In this document: positions 33,302 to 46,900 of the stretch, one piece after another | How the letters are laid out: each line of letters begins with the position of its first letter | Position numbering within the stretch: the stretch's first letter is position 1 | Source of the DNA: Balanoglossus misakiensis | Lineage: Eukaryota > Hemichordata | Direction of reading: 5' to 3' | DNA: 64,000 nt | Assembly (NCBI GenBank): GCA_040954595.2 | Contig: CM082578.2 | Span: 13,454,001-13,518,000, forward strand | Made by a program: the position numbers and the translations under genes | Notes under the pieces: generated by a model | Told to the model about the DNA's origin: nothing | Seen by the model: the letters and a program-made list of their open reading frames with translations, nothing else | The model's database searches: none

Positions 33302-36300
33302 TTACATCCAGACCGACAGTAGTGCAAATAGGGCGGACAGTAGAATGACAGCATTGGCCTGGTTAGAATTAGCACCTGCAAATAAATGAAAGAAAATATC
33401 AGTTTGTCTGAACATGTAGGTGTTTCTCTCTATGTCTGTGTCTGTCTATCTCTTTGTCTCCTCTTCCTCCCCCTCTCTCTCCCTCTCCCACCCCACACGT
33501 TATCGATTAATGTCTATTCACCGGACTCTGGTGCGGTCCAGTGGTCTTCTGGGGGTTGCCAATTCAAATCCCAGCCAATGAGGTCATCGTTCTTCTCATT
33601 TTCAGCTTGTAGCCAATCGACGAGTGGTTTGAAGAACCGCGTCAGTGGTTCTGCACTCATTTCTCGTTGCCCGGTGATTGCTTCCATGGCATCTGGCCAG
33701 GGCCTACTTGCACCGAGCTTCAACATATCTCTATAAAGATGGGAAAAAATGAATCGGAGGATAGATCAAACCGATGGTATAACTGAATGAACGTCTTATT
33801 ATTTATGTAATAAAGATACCCCAATATAAACAGTGGGATACTTACCCCAATAATTTACCCGCTTCCTTGGACTCATAGATATCACATCGATGAAGTCTGC
33901 TGTTGGGGTCATTGGGGTCATATTGTCCAGCTTCGATACACACAGATTCGTGGAATTGAAATTGTATGATGAAGCTTATAAAGTATCTGGAAAGGGAAGA
34001 CAGATCAGAGAATAACTTACTAAATTAAGAAATTAAACTCGTTGCTATAGTTCAGTCGACATTTGCAATGTAAAACCAATGTCTTCGAAATTTTATTGAT
34101 ACCAACATGACTGGCGATACATAATTTTAGAAGACTAATACGCCTACCACGAAATGAAAGATCCAAGCCAATTACCTTATGTATGGTACGTTAGCCGGGA
34201 CATGATACTTGGCACCTGCGTCGAAATCTTGCACTATATCACTTCTTTTGACTGGTGATACGACACCTTGGACGGCCTTTCTGTGGTGTTCAAAGAAAAA
34301 ATGTGTCGTGGCATATACACGGTGATATTTGGTGGTGCAAAGCCTTTTCAAATGCGCTCTTGTTGATGTTGATATCGGTGGTGATGATAGTGACAAAGGC
34401 GACGACGATCAGGAAGAGGAGCAAGAGGATGATGATGAAGATGACCTTACCTAAGTTGCCACCATCTCTCATTGTAGTTGTATTCTGTTGTGTTTCCGGC
34501 GAAAATCTCCCATCGCCACAAGTCAACCAGGAGACCAAATGGCAGGAACGCGATCTTCTGCAAGGCCATGGTCATCAGGAAATTCAAATCACTTTCTGTG
34601 TGAGACCAAAAACAACCAACCATATAAAACCATTGTATAAAATGTAACTATGTTATGATGTACCAATTTGCAAAGCACTATCAGGCAATTACACCGGATG
34701 TATTACTACAATGCGGGTTCAAACCTTCATCGTCTACATAATTGTCGAGTAATCCGACTTTCTGGAGATGTTCTGGCGTCTGAACTGACAGAGTGATGAC
34801 GTCACCGACAGCCTCGTGGAATCCAGGATTAGCGCCATCACGGTACTCGACGGGGTGGGGTGCATACTGGAAGAAGTATTGAGTGTGTCCCATTTCGTGA
34901 TGGATTGTGATCAGATCGTCGTGGGTGATCTTTGTACACTGTTTAATCCTGTCATGAAGGGCAAAGCTCGAGTATCAGTTAAAAATCAATACAAACTTAA
35001 GTGCATAAAATATTGTGGACGTTCATAACGGGCTTGTATACATGCGTGCAACGTGGAACCCTTCATATCATGATAGTATCTTTGTTCAGCCAGACACTCT
35101 GTTGTTTTGTAGGAACACAAGACGGAAAATAAAGCAGGCAATACCTGAAATCCTTCCTGTTGTAGAAATCCCAGGCTGAAGCATGGCAAACAACCTCCCT
35201 ACCATCGTCAGGTCTTTCAAACATTGAGTCAGTCCAGAAACTTTCAGGCGATGGAATCAGTCCAAGAGAAACGAAGAAATCCTCCGAAAGCTCAAACATC
35301 TGTAGTACTGTGTATCCCTGTTTATTCGGTGAAAATAATAACCACTAAGTAATTATGCTCTCTCAAAAAATATTCTATTTTTCAGTGTTAAATGTGTTTT
35401 TTTCGTCGTTAATCACCTGCGTTGGACATTTTAATACTGAGAAGCGGACACCTGCATCTGTGGACGGCTTTTTGTGTCTATCAGTTCATAAATATGTAAA
35501 ATAATTTAACTTCCATTGTTCTTTACTGTAGCTGTTCTTATGACAGCGTTCAGGTCACTCATCACACGGGGAACGTAGGGATAGAAAAAAGGATTCGATA
35601 TGTTCGTCGTGGACATGATTTTCGGGTTTTAATGTTCAATCGACAAAGTCATTGTCGTGAGCTAAGGGAATGTCAAAACAAGAAAGGTTGTCCGGTATTT
35701 GTTGAGATAAGTATGGCTAGTTGGTGGTGACATCTCCCACAGATAACTAGCCACTATCTACTGGCAGTGTCATGCACCCCTCTTCACAGCGTGTGATAAA
35801 CTTCGACCTGACTAGGGTCGCAACACCAGCTTTCATAGGCAACAGCACAGCAATGCAAATAGAAGAGGAACAAAGTGACCTTGTCCACAGAAGGATGAGC
35901 ATAAGTAGGCCTTCATGTAATTACGAAAATTTGGTAATGATTTCTTCGGTTCGACTTATAAATAATGACGTATACAACACGCGGTGAATCTCTGCGGCAG
36001 TGTGACATGTTTAGGGCAATTTGACAAGATGCTTGGTGTCATAAAAAGACATATTCTTCACTGACGTACCTGTTCAACAAGTTCATCAGTGACGTCAATC
36101 GTTGGTTTATCGGGATACGGCATTACGAGGTCACTTATAGCCATCCAATCCTGCGCCCACATGTTACCTGTACAGGGTATACGCAAATTCACATATTTAT
36201 AAGTAGGAAAAATAATACATTCATAGAAAATAAATTGTATGTACAAAATCTTGTTTTGTGAGAATCAGCTTTGGCATTGAATGTCTCGGCCTCAGGGACA

Positions 36301-38983
36301 ATCAGGCCACAAAGGGCATCATTCGGCCAAGACACAAGTACAGAGGTCAGTGGCAAAATAATATTATTTCTTTCTTGAAGAAAGATTGAACTTATAAAGG
36401 GATCGAAGAGTGCACGTCATGATAAAAATCTTATCGCACGACCTCGCCTATGAGTACCTGCGTATTGTCACGCGACGCACTTGCTAGCCCAATCCCATAA
36501 TGCATCATTGTCAAAACTTGTTATCCCATGCATCACACACGTCAGGCATGACTGGCCTGAGATGTAAAACGCACCTAGTAAATGCGCTGGTATAGCGCCG
36601 TACAGACTGACGTACTTCTCTCCGTATTCCTGGCTGAGTTTGCGTCTAACGTAAGCATGCAGCTGTTCGTACAGTGGTTGGACTTCAGTCCAGAGTCTCA
36701 TCACTTCTTCCTCGAAGTTGTCCATTTCATACCAGGACCTCCAATATGCACCCATGTCAGGTTGATCTACAAACAAAGGAGAGGAGCCGCGTGTAGGAAC
36801 AGACAAATTGGCACTCTTTTAGCTAATTTGACTGAGGTGGACTTTGTAAATTCACTTACTCAAGAGTATCAATTTATACCACTTCCTACAGACATACGAC
36901 CTATATGTTATCACCATTTTACATAGTATTACGTGAATATTGATTTTTCAAGAGACCACTTTAAAACATCAGATATCTGTTGAGATCATCAGTCTTCAAA
37001 CATAATTACATGATGCCAATGCCTATTTTTATCGTCAACGTAATGCGTTGTAAATGTATTTATTGACCATAGAATTATTCAAGTATGAAGCAACGGGCAG
37101 GGCACATAGATTTTGGTAACATTACCATTCAACACGGCAGCTTCGTTGGATAGATCTACATATCTGGGATACAACTCTTTAATTCCAGGACCACAGGCGT
37201 CACGCCATCCTTCCCATGCCCATACTAACTCATTGTAGTCACGACTGTTTGCCATCACGTCGTATAAATCTGAAAAGGTATTAAACAGGGGCGTGGGGAA
37301 CATAGCTGATACAAGGTGTGTGGGTGTGTGTGCATTTTCCAGTATTTATAACACGAGTGCTGATCATATACTCGCGCCGCGAATAGCACCCTGGGAAAGA
37401 ACCAGGCTGAAATTGCGCAGTAATGTCATCTTCTGCGTCTAAGTGTGTTGCAGATTTGTTCTCGAGTAATCACAGAAATCTCAAGGCGGCTAAAATCTTG
37501 ATGTTTTTAATTAAATACCTGGATCCAAAACGTAGCACTTATCCGGATCTTCATCTCCCGGTTTGTCACACACTGTTCCAGTTGAGTAGATGGCCTCCAT
37601 GTCTGCTACAATCTTGTTAAACTGCGCATGAGTGTAAATAAGACAAACCAACCAAAGTCACCATACGAAAGTCAACCTAATTAGCGAATGGGGTTCAAAC
37701 GAAATTGTGAACAATTTGAGCTCCCTTTACTTTAAACTTGATGATCTATGTCGATTCCAACTTCAGCATTCTTTCTGTATAATATGACAAAATCCATTTT
37801 CACTTCCACACCTTGATCTTACCTCATCAAGCTTGTCTTCTTCCAAGGCAGCAGTGCCAATGTACACAAGTTTGTCAAGTCTTCTGTCAGTGTCAAAGGT
37901 GTATGCTGACCTATCAAAGACGAGAGCGCAAGTGCGGGAATCTTTTTGAAATTGCCCGGCCACTGCAGACTCTTCCAACTGTTGATAGGAAAAAAAGAAC
38001 GATTAGTACAGCAAGATAGCAAGTTTGTAGAAGCTTTTGGGAAAATAATGTATTATTGGTATTTTGTCTTATTCTTTTGTGTACTTTACAACTATAATAT
38101 AATTGCCGTAATGAGAGATTGATGTGAAACTCCTGGCGAATTTTGAAGTACAAAATACACAAACGTTCCGAATGTTACTCCCGTCATCAATACAATACAA
38201 TGAGAGTTGTTCCCATATGTTCGCGTTTTGGTTTGAAGATGTGGGCTTTATTCAGTAATAAGTATTCTTCTCGGCATACAGTGGTAGTACTGCACTGCCC
38301 CCCCTTTTCACTTGACCTAGGGGTCCGTTTCCAGCCTGTCCGTTAGGAATTGTGATTTTAAGTTATCTTCCGTAGCTCGGTGATGAAGCTATTCTAACTC
38401 CACCCAAACAACGAATCATCTGACAACAATGGCAAGATGATAGCGGATGACATCAAATACCAGTATTTTTTATCTTGTCATTCAAATGTCCGCAAGATAG
38501 AGATAATATGTACTCTAACCTAATATCAATAGATGTACAAGTGCAGGTCCATTTTTTTCGAAATTATATCTCTTCAGTAGCAAATGAAATGAGCGAACCA
38601 TAATGAGTAGATTTTAAAAGCGAAAAATAACGAAAATAACTTTTCCAGTGTTCCCATACAACGCGTGACGGTGAACACTGAACTTTCCTACATTAACGCT
38701 TAAAGTTTTTTCTCCAATTTCTAGATTATCTAGCGCAAAGGCGTCTTACCATTTTTGCTTGGTTTTCCATTGTGATGTTGGTGTTGTAGTCCCATGATGC
38801 AGAAATAGCGTTGAAGAAGACTATTTCAGCCTCTGGGTTGTACGTGTAGTTTAACCACTCAACAGCGATAGCTTCATCAGCGATAACGCCCTCGCCTTCA
38901 GTGCAGTTAATGGGTGATTGACCCAGTGAAAAAGACAGCCCGGCCAGCAAGGCCAACAAAGTGGCGCAAATATAGCGGGACAT
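33302..38983 (-). CDS. ACE: Angiotensin-converting enzyme, single catalytic domain, with hydrophobic C-terminal tail
   Basis: This is a zinc dipeptidyl carboxypeptidase of family M2. Thirteen exons join in phase: 38750-38983, 37823-37978, 37519-37621, 37126-37269, 36575-36766, 36070-36167, 35145-35317, 34725-34948, 34451-34595, 34176-34280, 33846-33986, 33522-33730 and 33302-33375, giving 665 residues. A signal peptide ([17 protein letters not shown]) is followed by one catalytic domain. The zinc site is HEMGH at 384-388 with Glu 412 in GFHEAVGD, the same 24-residue spacing as in testis [37 protein letters not shown] and ASRPWPDAM are all present. The last exon encodes [20 protein letters not shown] and stops at once, with no cytoplasmic charged tail, which fits a GPI-attachment signal better than a type I membrane anchor. 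The chosen ATG is the first true ATG in the frame. The catalytic residues seen are intact. Confidence 0.95.
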
Positions 38984-40635
38984 GGCGATCCGCTCCGCGC
39001 AAATGTTCTTCTGTTTCCACACGACAGATTAAAAGTTCTGTGTCGGGGTCACGTGACCACATGCATAACATGCAAAGGTACCTGGGTTATTATCTTCGAG
39101 GGTAATACGCGTGCGCAAGGCGGTGAATTATTTCCCATTTGGACAACTATTCGGAGCCGGTGATTGTGCTGAATATGAGTTAAGCATTTCTACGCCAAAT
39201 TTAAAGTGGGACCGCAGTGGAATTAAGTTTTGTACTTTTCTGTGTTATCCCAGCACTGCTTTTGTTTGTTGTTTTGCTTTATTTATTTATTTGACTTATT
39301 TAGACAATGAAGAACAAACCTGTAAAAAAAATCACAAACGACCAACTGTTGAGTTCCTCATTCAGTCCGTTTGCATACTTGACTCTGTTGCCGCGCCTGC
39401 CTGGCATTTCTGTAATCTGAGGTACCTGCAAAATAGTGAAACTTACGCTGTGCTCCCTATGACGTACAATTCAAATCAGTTTTCTCAAATCAGTTTTCTG
39501 ATAGCGTGGATACCGAAATAGCAGTCCAGCGTGGGACCACGAAACAATGCCTGAAGACAGTATTTGACGCCATTTCACAAATTTTGATCAAACAGCATAC
39601 CACATTCAGTGAGGATGATGTTGAAATTTAGCTGTGTGAATTCTTCCCTGTTCAGTGTTTGAATTAAATTCGCACCCGGGTATTTAGTGACAACCAAATT
39701 TAATGAAAAAGATAGGCTATTTATCTTTATCTGTGTAATTCATTGCATGCGGGGTTTCAATTATTCTCATTGACATGCGTGAATATCAGGGCTGGTAGTA
39801 TTAATTACATTCATTGTTTCAATTTCTGGTCTACATGTAATTAGCAGACGATATTCTCACATATTTAGGTTCTTGCTCAATACCCCCCCTCTCCCCCAAA
39901 AACCCCACATGATTATGTTAACATAACACTTTCAGCGGTGACATGACGTGCACATGCCAAATAAACATGTACATAATTACAAATGTGAGCTTTTTTAACT
40001 CTCACGTTTTTTTTTACCAGTAAAATATGCGGGTTCTGAATTTAGTGTAGGCAAAATATGAAATGAGATTCTGAATTTAGACTGTGCTTAATGTGACTAG
40101 GTCTTACTCTAGCAGCATGCGCACGCCATGCCTTTCTAACGCTGATATCAAACGGGAGCCATCCATATTTTTGTCAAAGAGTGTCATCAAATGGTACTTT
40201 GGGTAGTCTAAATTAACACTAATTGCGACGGTAACTAAGGCCACGAAACTGTCACCGAAATACTGAAACCTGCCATCCGCACACATATCCTGGGCGGCTG
40301 TAACGTTTCATAACCATTCCATTCAAAGTACTCCATCGTGAAGGGTTGATTTTCTGCTGTCAAAATACAGGTAAGAGACAAACGAGCGAAACATTTCTTC
40401 TGTTTATAACGGAAATATTTAATACATACATGTATTACGTTCACATTTTTCTAAATCTGACTGCGTCGTACACCTGGGGAATCCTCACTGGGGAATAGAT
40501 TTGCCCCGCGTTCACATTTGATCGTGACTGAGAACGGAGAGTCGTACAGCTTACACCTGTGAAGATTTGTGGATGTGAAGGAGTACATCTGTCAACGTCT
40601 GTTCGGATCACAAAAATTTCATATTGCAGATCACG
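38984..40635. other. non-coding: divergent promoters of ACE and the sulfotransferase
   Basis: ACE (minus) and the sulfotransferase (plus) diverge across this 1.65-kb gap, which must carry both promoters. Open frames of moderate length here have AT-rich composition and no protein-like motifs. Confidence 0.5.
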
Positions 40636-41263
40636 ATGAAAGCATGCAGGATGAAATGGAAGCTGATGACGTCATCACTGTTTGTACTTCTCTTGACATC
40701 CTGGATTTTGTGTCGTCTCTTGGGAAACGGAGGTAAATGCTGACGCGAGAATCTTGCAAACCATCCCCAAGACCAAAATGTTTATTGCATTATATGCCCA
40801 TGCATGGGTGTGAAATATTCTGGCGTTTAACGACTTTGCAATTTGTTACAACAATCGATCGTTTCATGAACCGTATTACACTTTTTACCAGTTTGTGAGT
40901 TCCTCAACTTACACGATGTAAATCTTAATGTTCCGTCACTTCCTTCGACTTACCAGTATCTGTAGCTAAAAACCGTACCACAAATCCAGGAGTTGTATGC
41001 TCGCATATGTGGTGTGTATCGCCTACACAACTGATTTCGTATTTCAAATGATATGGTTTTCTGTATACTCGTAATCAGACATAAAGAAGACTGACAACGA
41101 CTCGTTGAGGACCACCCAAAGATACGGGTTGCTATGGGATACAAGGATGTCCGGGACTCCAAAGGGATACAACGCTCTGACTAGATTCGTGGTAAGCTGC
41201 TTTGCTTGTGATGGTCTGTGTTATTCTCTGAGCTACTGACATGGCAGTTTCGGTCACTGGTGG

Positions 41264-41329
<66 letters not shown>

Positions 41330-42175
41330 ATATTTTGTCAGACAGACACAGAGAATATATACAAGCGACGGAAAGATGTTCTGCTGGAAGGCTGTCAAAA
41401 GATGAGCAAGAAGGAAAAGAGCAACACTGGGCCGATTCTTTATGAAGACAAATACAAATTAATATATTGCCCTGTTCCAAAAATAGCCTGCACAAATTGG
41501 CGTAAGGTGTGGTTAGTACTTTCACAACTCTACAAATCCACAGAGGGCATACATCACTTCATTGTGCACGAGAAGTATGCCCGATTCTATCCCGATCTGC
41601 GAGAACTCGACAAAGCAGGACGATTAAAACGAACTGAAAGCTATCTCAAATTCATTTTTGTCCGCCATCCCTTTGAGCGTTTGTTGTCTGCCTTTCGGAA
41701 CAAGTTCGAACTGGCCGATGAATGGAATCTACATTTTTTCAGGCAGTATGGGCCGGAGATTATTCGACGTTATCGACATAACCATGGTGGGAATACTAGT
41801 ATGTCGACTATCGAATTTAGTGAGTTCGTTCAGTTTCTCATCGACAGTCCCGACCCCACACAGTTGGATGAACACTGGAGACCGATATATCACCTGTGCT
41901 CTGTATGCAATTTAGACTATGACATAATTGGAAAATTCGAGAATCTTAGCGATGACGCCCTCTATGTTCTGCGACGAGCTGGTATAGATCATGTAGTTCG
42001 CTACCCGCTAACGGATACACACGCCACCAATAGTTCAATCACTGAAACTCTTCAAAGATACTACTCTACACTGACTTCTGACAACATTATGAAATTGTAC
42101 CAATTGTACAAATACGATTTCCAACTCTTCGAATATCCTTTTCCTGAGTCCTTTTTAAATTGGACAAAACCGTAA
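40636..42175 (+). CDS. Carbohydrate sulfotransferase, HNK-1 / CHST8-14 type (Golgi)
   Basis: The enzyme transfers sulfate from PAPS to a glycan, probably in the Golgi lumen. Three exons (40636-40732, 41079-41191 and 41342-42175) join in phase to 347 residues, the normal family length. A short basic tail and one hydrophobic segment (about 10-28, MTSSLFVLLLTSWILCRLL) make a type II membrane protein. A stem with RRKDVLLEGCQKM precedes the catalytic domain. The 5'-phosphosulfate loop is VPKIACTNWR (115-124) and the 3'-phosphate site is RHPFERLLSAFRNKF (178-192). The domain ends DFQLFEYPFPESF, as in this family. The large last exon is typical. I cannot say which glycan is used, nor which CHST subfamily it belongs to. 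Confidence 0.92.
41265..41327. repeat. (GAT)n microsatellite in sulfotransferase intron 2
   Basis: Twenty-one GAT units end 14 bases before the exon 3 acceptor, so the repeat occupies most of the acceptor side of a 150-base intron. Length changes here could affect splicing. Confidence 0.95.
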
Positions 42176-42180
42176 ATAAA
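42175..42180 (+). other. AATAAA overlapping the sulfotransferase stop codon
   Basis: The last base of the TAA stop (42173-42175) is the first base of AATAAA. If used, the 3' UTR would be only about 20-30 bases. No other canonical signal is seen in the next few hundred bases. Confidence 0.45.
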
Positions 42181-42540
42181 ACTTTTCTAGGGAAATATAT
42201 GACAATACAAAAATTACTTGCTTCCAAACATCTTGCTTTTCGATTTGTACATGTACTGTATATTATCGCCAAATCAAACATTTGCAAGTAACGTGGTCAA
42301 TCATACAAACGTATTCTGGTAAAGTACGCTTCTATATTCACATTTTAACAAAATTTATAGCAAATCATTTTGACAGTGAAACTGCAGCGGAGAACTGGCA
42401 TGCACAACTCATTGTTAGGCGCTTCCAGTCGGCGAGAAACCTCAAATAATATTTTTCAGCTGTACCATGTGTATTAATTTGTCACGGTGATTTTGCTTGG
42501 CTTCACTTGCGTGTTGGTGTTGCTATGGTGACCGTTACTG

Positions 42541-43140
42541 ACAAGCTACAGACGTGATAGATGTGAAGTTTCCATCACGCCCTTGGCGGGTGATACTCGG
42601 CCTATTGTACACCAATCAGAAGCGCGTTTCTGGGTCACATGATCAGCCTGTTTACCATGTGCTTTTCTGGGAAGCGTGGGTCTGTGATGAAGACGGAGCT
42701 CAAAGTGTCGGCTCTGTGCAACTTTTCCTTTCCTTGCCACCTTATCCTTTCCGGATAGACAGCCCCATGCCACCGGTCGCGAGATTAAGTCGTGTTTACC
42801 TCAGTAGTTCGATGGGGGACGATTTTCGTCGAGAGGCATGCTTTCTGGCGAGTTCCGACCACCGTGTTTAGAGACAGTGGTGTTGTGAGAATCTCGTTCG
42901 CGTTTGCTGTTGCAACTTGCAAGCTACCTAATAATATTCATAAACAGACCGTTCGGGATTTCCGTCAAAATTCGTAGCATCTGCGGGATTGTTAGGGCAA
43001 CTTTGTCAGAACCCCCTTTCGAATATTGGCCAAGGTCTGGGCGTGTATGCACTCTGGGCACCGTACTCCTCACGGGACCTGATAACTCGGGTCAGTGCGA
43101 CACGTTCACCTTGGGCATTTGTATCGCCTTTCAATTGCTG
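42541..43140. promoter_or_regulatory. GC-richer, promoter-like patch
   Basis: This patch stands out from the AT-rich surroundings by CG dinucleotides, an ACCAATCAG CCAAT-type box (42610-42618) and a GTCACATGATC E-box-like word about 20 bases on. It could be the promoter and first exon of an unseen transcript. No clear coding exon follows. Confidence 0.3.
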
Positions 43141-43866
43141 TGATTTGAGAGCTATAGTGTTCATTTAGCGTTTAGGCATTCATCATCCGATTAGATCTAG
43201 CTGAGACTTAGCTGCAATAATTGTAGCTCTTGTTTTTTTTCTGTTGGGTTTGCCATCTTAGTCATGTAGCGGTTCCGCCGAGATATTGTCAAAATGTCAA
43301 AAGAAGGCGGAAAACGCTACAGTTACTGCAGTAATACTAATAGCTGAGACTCTGTGTCGACAGTCCCCCTTTTTAAGGTTGGCGTGTTGAGCACAGGGCC
43401 GGGATGAGGCCAGGTTGGGGTAGATATGAGCGTTTCCCCTGGGACAGTAGGTCGAAGTTCTAGATAGTAGACGGTTAGGGACCGGTCAGTTTTTACGGCC
43501 TAAGATGAGAAGCAGGCTCTTGGAAGCAAGCTTTTTTCCTCCACAAGTGCTTGTGTAATGTTTTCGGGGGCGGGGTCATATTTTTTACTGTCAAGGGGGA
43601 AGGGGTCATCATTTTTAGGTCCTCTGGTGAAGGGGTCTGCCTGATTTTTAAAAACCGATGGGTCCCTTGGATGCAATGGAACGATCATTTTGTGATATGG
43701 CACAACAACTTCAAACATTTATGCGAACGTTTTGGGGAATCGAATCAGAAAGTGGCCAAGTGCACTCAAGATTAAACTTTTGTTTAAACTTCAATTTCTC
43801 AATGCAACGCCAATTGACTCCATGTACTCATGATGCTCTGCTACACCACTGAGGGCGCATCAGTGA

Positions 43867-43908
43867 ACTGTAGTCTGGTCTCCTGCCACATTCCCACCAG
43901 ACTACAGT
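43867..43908. repeat. perfect 13-bp inverted repeat
   Basis: ACTGTAGTCTGGT (43867-43879) and ACCAGACTACAGT (43896-43908) are perfect inverted copies around a 16-base loop. GAACTG follows the right arm, echoing the sequence at the left arm. Confidence 0.75.
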
Positions 43909-46900
43909 GAACTGTACATGTAAATAGCCTTGTAGCCGGATGTAGCATGAGCATCTAGAGTAACTCTGCGGCTGAAATCTAAAAAACGCAGATGTCAGTG
44001 CAATGAATGATGTTATTATAAAACACTTTTAATAATAGTTTCTTCACACTGCAAAGTTCTCTCTTTTCTCACATCCAGAATTTAATTCACATAATATGAA
44101 AGAAGCCATACCCATTGCAGCTACTATGCTTTTGATCGTTATTAGTTAGATTCATAGTGAATGGCGTTGATAAAAAATTCAAATCGGTCATCACGTCAAG
44201 TTGGATTAATTTTCTAACTGGTTTGATCAGTCAATCAGTATAGACGTTTGATTAAGAAGAGTGCTGTTGTGCATTCTCTACTTTAACTAAAACCTAGATT
44301 AGAATTACCTCAGCTAAATTAAGTAACATATGTCTGCTGCTAAGAAAATGAAAAGTTCACGACTTGGGTCATTTTAATCAATATTATGGTACCCCAAAGT
44401 TCAAAAACACATACCATGGCTATTTTTATATTCAATAATGTCTAATTAGATTAGATGTGATACAATATTTGCTGCACGTTATTATGAGAATTCAACAAAA
44501 ATGGCGCCAAATCACTTAAATCGACACGCCATGTTAAACTATTAATGGCACTCAAATTGCCTCAGGCACCTGCTCCGGAATGTACAAGCGGATCTCAGTA
44601 AACTTGAACCTTGAGATTTGTCATGCACATAGCACCTGCACGCAAATCACCGGGCAAACACGTCAAGAGTTTTCAGGAAATTGTTTTCATTTAATCAAAG
44701 ACTACCAGCGAATTACAGGAAACATTACATAGAATATCGCACAAAAAGTGCTATTTAGAGGAAGGAGATTTTAATTAAAAGGTATTTTCAGTGTGATATA
44801 CAATTGTGCTTCTTTGACCCAGAAGCATTTTGATAAATTAGTTTGGCTACTGTATACATTTTATTACGAGTTGCACCCATAGGTTGAGCCACTAACCATC
44901 CACCTCATCATATACATATATACATTCTCAGCTTGATCAGTTCACAATTAATTTGTACAAAATCAGGTGCATGGTCATCATCAAAACAAACACTATGGTT
45001 ATGTTGCATTTTCTATTGACTTCGCCGTCTCTTTGAACACACTGGAAAGTTAAACACGGCAAAGTTTCAATGTGTCTAGTCTTTTTACAGGGCTATTCTA
45101 GGCTACTGAATTTGTCTTGAGATGAACCAGATCGTGTAGCCTTGTCTAGCCACCACTTTGTGGTAAAAATTTCGATAGATCTATGTTTCTGAATGATCTG
45201 AATTCTGGACACCACTTCCTGTGACCTTCATGTCTTAAATGTACCGTGTGATATAACCAGGAATACAAAGTACGTGCAAACTCAAGCAGGGGATATCATT
45301 TCAAGGTTCATTAACTATATTAAACTACTTCAGAGGAGGAAAGGTCACTTTAGATGCAAATCCACTTTCACCTTAAGGGTGAATACAATCACGAGATAAC
45401 ATCGTTCGTTCTTAAAAGAACGATTCCCACTGTCAAGAGACATTATTTCCCTCCGAAATATCACTGACATTCAGCAGCAAATGAGTGGGTGTTGCAATAC
45501 ATACTTACCACCCATGACGCACAGTTGATAAAAATTTGACATGGAATATTTTATGTGCTGAGTTGTTTTCCTGTTTCCTATTGCAAATACTTTTGATGTG
45601 TCTAGAACCTCCAGTTTATTGGTGTTGAGGCCTTTTTGCATGATTGAGGTGGCTAGTGACACTCAGATCCCTCTCTATTAGAATTGTTGCTCAGCATTTT
45701 GTGTGAGCACTTAATTTGACATGTATAAAGATGTGCTAATTTATGACGTGATGTATCTCACAAAACTGATTGTTATATTGCCATTGCAATAAAATTGGTT
45801 TGTTAAACAATACTGTCACATCAATAGCAATATGCATATTCTACCAGTGAATTTGCTGTTTATTGTCACTGGCTTTTGCTTTGACATATGCAATTCTACC
45901 ATTATCAACAGCTATCATCAAAGTCTCTGAATTTAAATTTTTAAATTAATGTGTAAAGGCCTTATTCTTGCTATGGAGATTATAACCGCTCACCTGCTTC
46001 TAAACATTCTTTAGAAGAGCACGTACACAACTTTGCCTTTAAATAGAAACACAAAAAAATATCCATCATTGAAAAAGATTCATATGGGGAATGGCCTAAA
46101 GACCATAGATGGGATTCTTACAACAAATAAAATGTTTCATTTGTCTTACTCTCAATGCAAAGTTAATGTGCTTAATACAGCTTCTGAGTGTATTATAAAT
46201 ATATATTCATCCTCATTACTTCTTTCACCTTGGAATGTAAAAAATTTAACACCTACCCTGGCACTCAATTACAACATGAATCTCAGGAGTGTCTTTATAA
46301 AAACAGAACTCGTTTCTCCATTTGCACGGGTAGTAGAATAATTGAACACGTATTTCAGGATGCAGTTCATTCTGCTTCAAGGACTAGGCAACAACTTTTC
46401 ATCTTCATATCTCTTTGTTTGATTGACCTTCATATTGTGTCTGCCAGGGTGGATAACAGCTTGTATATCACATTTAGTTTTCTCTACAGCACACATGCAC
46501 ACATGTTGTGTTAAAATATAGTATGCCAGATAAGCTTTAACTCTTGTTGATAGAACAGAACAGAGGTGCCAAATGATATATCAACAGAGACTGAAGTTAA
46601 TTACGATGGCACTTACTGTAAGCAAACTGATGTCAATAGAGACAATATAGGTTGGAAACTGGCATAAAAATTCATGTGTGACCAGTGTGTGTGTGTGAAC
46701 GCGTGCATTGCTTGCGGTAACGTTCTAAAGCACCCTCATACAGCCAGTATATATAAACATATGATGTCTAGACTGCACATGCTGATACAAGAAATAAGGA
46801 CAAACCACAGCAATATCATTTACGTTCGATAGTAGTTTGTACATGCACTGTAGACACTTTGAGAAGGACACATTAGGCTGGAGGCTGGGTTAAATTCAAA

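Noticed and set aside
38984-39022. Longer ACE N-terminus starting at 39022
   Set aside because: The codon there is GTG; the first ATG is at 38983, directly before the signal peptide.
39111-39521. 136-codon open frame on the plus strand
   Set aside because: Composition is AT-driven, with no recognisable motif or splice-linked partner; it lies in the ACE/sulfotransferase gap.
42554-42871. 105-codon open frame in the GC-richer patch
   Set aside because: Does not resemble a known protein and no splice partner was found; open frames are commoner in GC-rich DNA.
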